Source: Actinomyces sp. (lineage in GTDB: Bacteria > Actinomycetota > Actinomycetes > Actinomycetales > Actinomycetaceae). Taken from it: a stretch of DNA of 11,884 nucleotides. Position numbers and translations under genes: made by a program. Positions 1 through 4,064 of this stretch are shown in pieces. The number at the start of each line of letters is the position of its first letter. The stretch's first letter is position 1. Where the stretch lies: positions 1-11,884 of the forward strand of contig NZ_JAUMUL010000081.1 in assembly GCF_030530635.1 (NCBI RefSeq), given 5' to 3'. Below the pieces are notes generated by a model. That model was not told where the DNA came from. It made no database searches and saw only the letters and a program-made list of their open reading frames with translations.

Positions 1-147
1 CAGCACGACGCCGAGGGCTTCGGCGGCTGCACCAACATCGGTGAGTGCGCGGCCGTGTGCCCCAAGTCGGTGCCGTTGGAGGTCATCACCCGGCTGAACC
101 GCGATCTCGGCCACGCCCTGTGGAAGGGGCAGAAGGCCACCGCCTGA
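1..147 (+). CDS. sdhB: Succinate dehydrogenase/fumarate reductase iron-sulfur subunit, C-terminal end (5' partial)
   Basis: Only the last 48 residues are in the window; the reading frame is open from base 1 to a TGA at 145-147. The fragment contains GGCTNIGECAAVCPK, the cysteine-rich motif near the C-terminus of SdhB/FrdB proteins that supplies ligands to the iron-sulfur clusters carrying electrons from the flavoprotein subunit to the membrane anchor. It is followed by the usual short helical tail (PLEVITRLNRDL). The single-residue spacing and the 'CTNxGEC' form are those of the SdhB lineage seen in many Actinobacteria and Bacteroidetes; this is family knowledge. The protein acts on the cytoplasmic face of the membrane in the TCA cycle and respiration. 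The gene is presumably the last of an sdhCAB operon, since strong hairpins follow directly and no further plus-strand gene does. The N-terminal 2Fe-2S domain lies outside the window. Confidence 0.9.
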   Translation, partial: QHDAEGFGGCTNIGECAAVCPKSVPLEVITRLNRDLGHALWKGQKATA

Positions 148-157
148 TGGCTTCGGG

Positions 158-218
158 GCCTCGCCCGAGGCTTCATCTCGCGCCGCGCAGCAGTTCTGCT
201 CAGAGCCGCTGCGCGGCG
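158..218. terminator. Two hairpins after sdhB, likely transcription terminator
   Basis: Eleven bases past the sdhB stop is a small stem (GCCTC/GAGGC, 158-162 and 167-171). It is followed by a perfect 10-bp inverted repeat, CGCCGCGCAG at 181-190 and CTGCGCGGCG at 209-218, whose loop can form a further small stem. There is no T-tract, so this is an inferred GC-type terminator; it could also end transcription arriving on the minus strand. Confidence 0.55.
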
Positions 219-331
219 TCGTATATCTCTCGGGCCAGTTCACGCGGGTAGCCGCCGTGCCGATCGACAATGCCATCACGCATGTCGTAGTTGCGGTGGA
301 GAGGTGAGGCATACCATGCGATGAGCCTTTC
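200..331 (-). pseudogene. Unidentified minus-strand gene remnant (3' end only)
   Basis: On the minus strand an open stretch of about 43 codons ends at a TGA (200-202) and is cut off by a stop codon at 332-334. There is no plausible start. The translation includes HRNYDMRDGIVDRHGGYPRE followed by LAREIYDAAQRL, which looks like the helical C-terminus of a real protein, and G/C is enriched at third codon positions. I do not recognise the family. It lies between sdhB and transposon debris, so it is most simply the surviving 3' end of a gene whose 5' part was removed when the insertion sequences arrived. It may equally be a chance open stretch in GC-rich DNA. Confidence 0.25.
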
Positions 332-337
332 TCATCA

Positions 338-359
338 GGGCTGTGGGTGGGGGCTGGGG
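338..359 (+). other. Predicted G-quadruplex motif
   Basis: The plus strand reads G3-N4-G3-N1-G5-N2-G4 and fits the canonical four-run G-quadruplex pattern; another G4 run follows at 366-369. It lies just upstream of an IS5-type transposase scrap, after a small GATGAG/CTCATC hairpin (320-336). The motif is seen directly; whether it folds or does anything is unknown. Confidence 0.4.
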
Positions 360-471
360 ATCGTTGGGGTGGTGCGGTTAGGTGGGTGTGTTGTTGGTGA
401 GTGCACGCGGGACCTTCCGGCAGCATGTGTTTCGACCAAGATAACCAAGCCCGGAAAGAGGCCCCGCGCGG

Positions 472-621
472 GTGTCCTATCGTGCCACTCTCGACGTACC
501 TGACGCCACTGCCCGCACCGTCTCGCGCTGGATCACCGCCCACCGCCGCCGCCACGACGTCCGCCCCTGGCAGCGGGCCGCCACCAGCTGGACCCAGACG
601 ATCATGCTGCTGCGCTGGCTG
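472..621 (+). pseudogene. IS5-type transposase, N-terminal fragment
   Basis: From GTG 472, preceded by a ribosome-binding-like GGAAAGAGG, 50 codons read as a transposase N-terminus: VSYRATLDVP, then a helical stretch containing WITAHRRR and ending TIMLLRWL. This layout (V-S-Y-R-A-T/S-L-D-V-P, then 'AAHRRR', then 'LRWF') is the opening of IS5-related transposases common in actinomycetes. Homology stops at about 621, exactly where the left end of the IS3-type element begins. The frame then runs on into IS3 terminal sequence to a stop at 676-678. No catalytic domain remains, and the missing C-terminal part is not found on the other side of the IS3 element. The insertion was therefore followed by deletion or rearrangement. 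Confidence 0.6.
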
Positions 622-623
622 AT

Positions 624-650
624 TGGACTGGGGGTGGTTTTTGGACTTGG
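624..650 (+). repeat. IS-A left inverted repeat
   Basis: G-rich terminus starting TGGACTG with an internal TTTTTGGACTT. It matches the inward-read right end in the first four bases, in the GGGTG block and in the TTTTTGGACT block, with a one-base offset between them. Transposase-binding end by analogy with other IS3 elements. Confidence 0.6.
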
Positions 651-696
651 GGGATGGTTATCGTTTCCCGTGATTTGATAGTTAGGATGGATGGAC

Positions 697-984
697 ATGA
701 CTAAGGCGAAGTATTCCGAGGAGCTGTTGTGAGCAGGTGGCCCGCGGGGGTGGTGGAGGGTGGCCGGTCGATCGCGTCGGTTGCGGCCTCCTAGGGGCTG
801 GTGGCCCAGACCGTGCGGTTACTGGGTCGCGAAGTACCGCAAGCGGCATGCTGACGCCCAGGAACAGAGAAACGAGTCCGAGGCGCAAGAAATCGTCCAG
901 CTGAAGGCCGAACTGTATAAGGCGAGGATGGAGAACGAGTTCTTAAAAAAGCGGCGGCCTTCTTCGCGAACGGTGCAGCCGTGA
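697..984 (+). pseudogene. IS-A orfA, transposase helix-turn-helix subunit, frameshifted
   Basis: The ATG at 697 opens MTKAKYSEEL, a standard IS3 OrfA start, but a TGA at 730 ends the frame. A second frame then shows GRSIASVAAS, an in-frame TAG at 792-794, and GLVAQTVR, the helix-turn-helix region that should bind the element ends. The original frame resumes with YWVAKYRKRH and the leucine-zipper-like segment IVQLKAELYKARMENEFLKK, ending at TGA 982-984. The distance from ATG to this stop is a multiple of three, so the indels cancel out. A working OrfA would be about 95 residues, normal for the family. The stop overlaps the likely orfB start as GTGA. Confidence 0.75.
945..951 (+). promoter_or_regulatory. 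Programmed -1 frameshift heptamer of IS-A (A AAA AAG)
   Basis: Six A and one G lie in the phase A-AAA-AAG relative to the orfA frame. A -1 slip here leads straight into AAAFF and on to VTTRYELIRRE, the orfB frame. This is the classic IS3-family slippery site that yields the OrfAB fusion transposase. It is intact although both genes are dead. Confidence 0.7.
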
Positions 985-1900
985 CCACCCGGTATGAGCT
1001 GATCCGTCGCGAGCAGGGGGCAACTACCCGATCGCCTGGATGCGCTTGGTGAGCGAAGGTCTCCAAGTCCGGCTACTACAACTGGCGCAGCAGGCCCGAG
1101 TCCGCCACCGCTGTGCGACGTAGGGAGTTGGCGGCGCATATCCAGAAGGTCTTTAACGAGTCTGACGGCACCTACGGGTATAGGCGTATCGCTGCCACAT
1201 TGGACTGGCAGGGCGTGCCCGCGGATGCGGACACGGTCAGGTCGATCATGCGTGAGCTCGGCCTGAAAGCGGCGCGGCCGCGCCGGAAGGTGTGCACCAC
1301 GGTTCCGGCCGAGGACCTGGACGGGCGCCCGGACCTGGTGCGCCGCGACTTCACCGCCGATGCTCCTGGGATCAAGTGGGTTGGGGACATTCCCCCACTT
1401 CGTGGGAGGTACCCCCACCTACAGTCCCACCTGGGCGGGGTTCGTCTACCTCGCGACGGTCCTGGATTGCTGTACGAAGAAGGTCGTCGGCTATGCGTTG
1501 GCGGATCATATGCGCACCGACCTAGTCTGTGAGGCGACCCGCATGGCGGCCCGGAACTGTAAGCCGGTCCGTGGGGTGACGGTGTTTCATTCCGATCGGG
1601 GCAGCCAGTACACGTCCCAGGCCTTCGCCGACCACCTCAAGCACTATGGGATTGTTCCGTCGGTGGGGCGGACCGGGGTGTGTTGGGATAATGCGTGGGC
1701 GGAGTCCATGGGTGCGACACTCAAGAATGAGCGTGTGCATCGTATGGTTTATCCCACCCGGAGCAAGGCGATACGGGATGTGGCGGCATGGACCCGTATT
1801 GACCTATAATCAAAGGCGTTTGCACTCGTCGATCGGGTACCGCACCCCCAACCAGTTCGAACGCGAACTACAGCAGGCCCCCGCCCCGAAAGCGGCCTGA
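981..1900 (+). pseudogene. IS-A orfB, IS3 DDE transposase catalytic subunit, frameshifted
   Basis: Pieces of one catalytic subunit are spread over all three frames. VTTRYELIRREQG starts at GTG 981, NYPIAWM follows near 1022, then KVSKSGYYNWRSRPE (~1060), TYGYRRIAATLDW, and LVRRDFTADAPGIKWVGDI up to 1392. Next comes VYLATVLDCCTKKVVGYA, HSDRGSQYTS, then WDNAWAESMGATLKNE, and finally YNQRRLHSSIGYRTPNQFE, ending at TGA 1898-1900. The three DDE acidic residues can be seen (WVGD, HSDRG, AES), so the ancestor was active. Frameshifts fall near 1018, 1055, 1392-1396 and 1795-1808. A ~25-base insert sits directly after the first catalytic Asp and has one C more than an in-frame version would need. Confidence 0.8.
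1391..1416 (+). repeat. Hairpin insert, copy 1, in IS-A orfB after the first catalytic Asp
   Basis: IS3 transposases normally read W-V-x-D-I-T-Y here. In this copy the ATT codon is followed by an insert that would translate as PHFVGGTP before TY resumes. It holds CCCAC (1394-1398), TTC, GTGGG (1402-1406) and a second CCCAC at its right edge. Almost the same block sits at the same codon of the other IS3 transposase at 3270-3294. This copy has a five-C run where the other has four, which breaks the frame. Confidence 0.7.
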
Positions 1901-1918
1901 CAAACACACAACAACCAA

Positions 1919-1944
1919 CAGTCCAAAAAACACCCAGCACTCCA
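1919..1944 (+). repeat. IS-A right inverted repeat
   Basis: Read inward from 1944 it begins TGGAGTGCTGGGTG and continues TTTTTTGGACTGTTGG. It pairs imperfectly with the left end at 624 and is identical to the end of the partial copy at 3134. Confidence 0.65.
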
Positions 1945-1946
1945 AT

Positions 1947-2369
1947 AACGGTCGATGGCCTGTCGCGCTCATATGGACGCCCGGCTCACGCCGGACCTCC
2001 TGACTGTATCGGCCCTGACCGCCCCGCGAACTCGCCCTCGCCCCAACCGGCAGGCCCCAGGCGGCAGCGGCATGGACACGCATCGGTATTTGCCGCAACT
2101 CCCCTCGCCGCCGGTCCGCCTCTCACGCGCTGCAGGGGGCCTTCAAAGGCGTCGCAGCGAGTGCTATGCCCGCCCTGGTCTCGAGCTTGGGCCTGCCGGC
2201 TCCCGCAGGGCGCTTGGCAACCGCCCTCAGGCGCCGCCTGGCACCCTCCCGGCTCCATCCGGTCACCGCGCACACCTCGCCACGGCACCCCTTCCCCTTG
2301 TCCCCCTCGGGGCGCCTTGGCATACGCGCCCGCGTACTACTTGCTGGTGATCTCGACCCTGGCCTGCAA
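1947..2369 (-). pseudogene. Integrase-core transposase fossil, N-terminal half, minus strand (IS-C)
   Basis: Read on the minus strand, a possible TTG start at 2369 gives LQARVEITSK, then TAG (2337-2339), then YAGAYAKAPRG. After a +1 shift in a G5 run comes DKGKGCRGEVCAVTGWSREG and ARRRLRAVAKRPAGAGRP. Further shifts give DAFEGPLQRV, EGSCGKY and VSMPLP, then RYSQEVRRE and finally AIDRYW at the junction with IS-A. The order and the motifs (ARVEITSKYA, EVCAVTGWSRxxARRRL, QCGKY, YSxEVRxELxxMSAATIDRYL) are those I associate with the N-terminal DNA-binding part of an actinobacterial rve/integrase-core transposase. The IS lineage is not certain. The catalytic domain is missing: the right end of IS-A abuts the gene just after the IDRY motif. 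At least one nonsense codon and about four frameshifts make it clearly dead. Confidence 0.6.
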
Positions 2370-2407
2370 CAGGCAACCCACCACCACATACCCACCACGA
2401 TCCGCGA

Positions 2408-2455
2408 CTTTCACGGGCAGTACTCGGATGAGGCACCGAGCCTCTTTCGCGGGCA
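2408..2455. repeat. Paired 12-bp repeats at the presumed end of IS-C
   Basis: CTTTCACGGGCA at 2408-2419 and CTTTCGCGGGCA at 2444-2455 are identical at 11 of 12 positions and start 36 bases apart. They lie upstream of the minus-strand transposase start (2369), between it and ordinary sequence. Iterated short boxes at such a place are typical of transposase-binding sites, so the element end is inferred to be near 2460. Confidence 0.45.
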
Positions 2456-2479
2456 CCTGTAACGAGTCTCGTCGAACAC

Positions 2480-2508
2480 TTGATCCTGAGCACGCCGAGG
2501 CGTAAACT
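2480..2508 (+). promoter_or_regulatory. Promoter of the SdpI-family gene
   Basis: TTGATC (2480-2485), a 17-base spacer and TAAACT (2503-2508) form a good sigma-70-type promoter. The start site would be near 2515, giving a leader of about 35 bases with the ribosome-binding site AAGGTGG (2540-2546) three bases before the ATG at 2550. It starts just outside the presumed end of IS-C. Confidence 0.55.
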
Positions 2509-2549
2509 GCTAACCAGTGCCCTGAAGCGTGACTTCCTGAAGGTGGACC

Positions 2550-2906
2550 ATGACAGACCTCGTTTCAAGCATTGTGCTCGCGTGTCTAATGGTAATTATC
2601 GGGGTTCTGAGCACAGTTGTCGGACTGAAAATGAGAAAAGGCAGCCTTAAGCCTAACTCACTTGTTGGTGTACGCACACCCCAAGCCTATCGCTCGGACG
2701 CGGACTGGTACCAGATACAGTCTGCGTCCGCTCGGCCCGTACTGATTATGGGGGCCATGGGTTTTGATTCGGCGGTGTTATTTGTCGTTCAAGAACTCAT
2801 CCCTGAAGCTATTCCGTTCATCGTCCCGGTCATAATAACGATATTGCAGATGATTATCAGCATCGCTATGATGTGGTGCGCCGCAACAACCGTCACCAAA
2901 AGATAA
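2550..2906 (+). CDS. SdpI/YfhL-family integral membrane protein
   Basis: A 118-residue membrane protein. Its segments are hydrophobic helix 1 (about residues 4-26), a cytoplasmic-type loop with the motif NSLVGVRTPQAYRSDADW (36-53), helix 2 (about 63-80) and helix 3 (about 87-110), then a short Lys/Arg tail. The N-x-L-x-G-x-R-T-P ... S-D-x-x-W loop is the signature of the SdpI family (SdpI/YfhL). Its best-studied member is the Bacillus immunity protein and signal receptor for the SDP toxin; many actinobacterial relatives have no known role. No toxin gene lies next to it here, so immunity is only a possibility. The start is supported by an AAGGTGG ribosome-binding site and a promoter. Codons are visibly richer in A/T than in all flanking genes (ATA, ATT, TTA, AAA are used), and the gene sits between two dead transposons, both signs of horizontal transfer. 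Unlike its surroundings it is intact. Confidence 0.75.
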   Translation: MTDLVSSIVLACLMVIIGVLSTVVGLKMRKGSLKPNSLVGVRTPQAYRSDADWYQIQSASARPVLIMGAMGFDSAVLFVVQELIPEAIPFIVPVIITILQMIISIAMMWCAATTVTKR

Positions 2907-2914
2907 CCCTGGAG

Positions 2915-2930
2915 ATAGTGAGGACACTAT
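2915..2930 (+). terminator. Small hairpin after the SdpI-family gene
   Basis: ATAGTG and CACTAT form a perfect 6-bp stem with a four-base loop, nine bases after the stop codon. There is no T-run, and the stem is AT-rich and weak, so terminator function is a guess. Confidence 0.25.
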
Positions 2931-3003
2931 GCGAGCGAATGAACCCAGCGTGAATCTATGCAGACACGTTGTTCAGATGAGACGCGAACTGATATCGAAT
3001 CCA

Positions 3004-3134
3004 CAAAGGCGTTTGCACTCGTCGATCGGGTACCGCACACCCAACCAGTTCGAACGCGAACTACAGGATGCCGCCCCGAAAGCGGCCTGACAAACACACA
3101 ACAACCAACAGTCCAAAAAACACCCAGCACTCCA
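3004..3134 (+). mobile_element. Right-end fragment of a second IS-A copy
   Basis: Aligns with 1811-1944 of IS-A. It encodes the OrfB tail from RRLHSSIGYRTPNQFE to the same stop (TGA 3088-3090) and keeps the complete right terminus. Differences from the first copy are a few substitutions and a three-base deletion near 3066-3070. It starts abruptly after the SdpI-family gene region and ends exactly where the decayed IS-B transposase begins. An IS-A copy had therefore jumped into IS-B and then lost its left side. Confidence 0.8.
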
Positions 3135-3889
3135 CATGGGCCTGCACGGCATTCGTCGTGCGAAGTCGCCCAGGACGACCCGGTCGGCTCCTAAGGAGCA
3201 GTGCCCGGCGGACCTGGTCAGGAGGCACTTCTCGGCTTTCAGGCCCAACGAGCTGTGGGTGGCGGACATTCCCCACTACGTGGGAGGTAACCCCACCTAT
3301 GTGCGCACCCTGTCGGGCTGGGTGTACGTCGCCTTCGCCCGCCGACGTCTACTCGCGTCGGATCATCGGCTGGCAGACGTCAACGAGCCCGTGACGCCGA
3401 CCTGGCCCAGGGGCGCCCTGAGGATGGGTATCTGGCAGCGCAGGCGCGAGGGCGCGGACCTGAAGGGGCTGATTCACCACACGCGGCCGCGGGGCCGCTG
3501 TACCGGGCCATCCGAGTGCGGGCAGGCCCCCTCCGACTGCGACGCGGTCGCCTCGGTGGGCTCCAAGGGCGACCTCCTTTCGGCTTCGCTCTGGCCCAGG
3601 CCCTCAACTCCCTGCACAAAGCCGAGCTCATCCTTGGGCCGCCACTACCTCGAGTCCCACGGGCCCTGGCAGGGCATCGACGATGCCCGTGTTCGCTACC
3701 GCTGAGTGGGTGCACTGGTTCAACAACACTCGGCCTCACTCCGCCATAGGCATGCACGCCCCCGTCCAGCACGAGCAGGCCTACACCCCACCAGACGACA
3801 CCGACACCATCGACAACGCCGACGCCGAGGACGTCGGCGAGCAGACGACCATCAACCAACCCCAGCCGGCGACCGCCGGCGCCAGATAA
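3135..3889 (+). pseudogene. IS-B IS3-family transposase (OrfB), 5'-truncated and frameshifted
   Basis: The reading starts in mid-protein at MGLHGIRRAK, continues CPADLVRRHFSAFRPNELW and VADI, then an eight-codon insert (PHYVGGNP), then TYVRTLSGWVYVAF. Decay follows: VYSRRIIGWQTSTS appears in another frame. The first frame returns with LRMGIWQRRREGADLKGLIH, but the second catalytic motif, normally H-T-D-R-G, is corrupted. The DN-AxAE block around the catalytic Glu is scrambled (~3570-3590). The tail TAEWVHWFNNTRPHSAIG (about 3689-3742) is in a different frame and ends at TAA 3887-3889. With no N-terminal half, at least three frameshifts and two catalytic positions lost, it is non-functional. 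It is clearly a different IS3 lineage from IS-A orfB. Confidence 0.8.
3270..3294 (+). repeat. Hairpin insert, copy 2, in IS-B transposase after the first catalytic Asp
   Basis: Same place and nearly the same bases as the insert in IS-A: after GACAT, then CCCAC (3272-3276), TAC, GTGGG (3280-3284), AGGTAA, CCCCAC, and back into the T-Y codons. Here the net addition is 24 bases, in frame (PHYVGGNP). The inserts differ at only about three positions, while the flanking transposase codons differ much more. Confidence 0.7.
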
Positions 3890-4043
3890 AACACCCTCCA
3901 CAAAACCCGGGGCTTGACACCCCATCTCAAGCGCCATGTTGGCACCGACAGCTCGCGCTTCCCGGCGGCGTGTGCCACAGCGGCTGCCGATGGTCTCCCG
4001 CAGGTGACGACTGTATCGTTACCTTCTCCCCGCGACGGTCCGT

Positions 4044-4063
4044 TACACTTTCTTGGCCGGAGG
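4044..4063 (+). promoter_or_regulatory. Possible -10 box and ribosome-binding site of the L,D-transpeptidase gene
   Basis: TACACT (4044-4049) fits the TAnnnT -10 pattern, but no good -35 is seen 17-18 bases upstream. GGAGG (4059-4063) is a strong ribosome-binding site but sits one base before ATG 4065 and four before GTG 4068. The GTG may therefore be the true start. Confidence 0.35.
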
Positions 4064-4064
4064 T

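Larger units (their letters stand above)
624..1944 (+). mobile_element. IS3-family insertion sequence (IS-A), complete ends but inactive
   Basis: The element is bounded by imperfect inverted repeats. The left end starts TGGACTGGGGGTGG at 624 and the right end, read inward, starts TGGAGTGCTGGGTG at 1944; both continue with TTTTTGGACT about 15 bases in. Inside are orfA, an A6G frameshift signal and orfB in the usual IS3 order. Length, about 1.3 kb, is normal for the family. Both reading frames are broken several times, so no functional transposase can be made. No 3-4 bp target duplication is visible: the left flank is an IS5-type gene and the right flank is a different, minus-strand transposase. 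The outermost ATTGG also matches on both sides, so the true ends could be 622 and 1946. A second copy of its right end lies at 3004-3134. Confidence 0.8.
3135..3919 (+). mobile_element. IS3-family element IS-B, right part only
   Basis: Remnant comprising the transposase 3' two-thirds and a right terminus. The terminus, read inward from 3919, starts TGTCAAGCCCCGGGTTTTGT, a typical TG-starting IS3 end. The left end and orfA are missing. The join at 3134/3135 is to the right end of an IS-A copy. Confidence 0.7.

Noticed and set aside
2166..2462. 98-codon plus-strand frame as a hypothetical gene
   Set aside because: It runs opposite a stitched minus-strand transposase fossil and has no promoter, no ribosome-binding site and no protein-family resemblance.
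3380..3937. 185-codon minus-strand frame across the IS-B remnant
   Set aside because: The plus strand carries recognisable, though decayed, IS3 transposase pieces; the minus frame has Arg/Gly/Ala-rich noise only.
4053..4064. TTG 4053 as start of the L,D-transpeptidase
   Set aside because: The strong GGAGG site lies downstream of it at 4059-4063, so it cannot serve this start.
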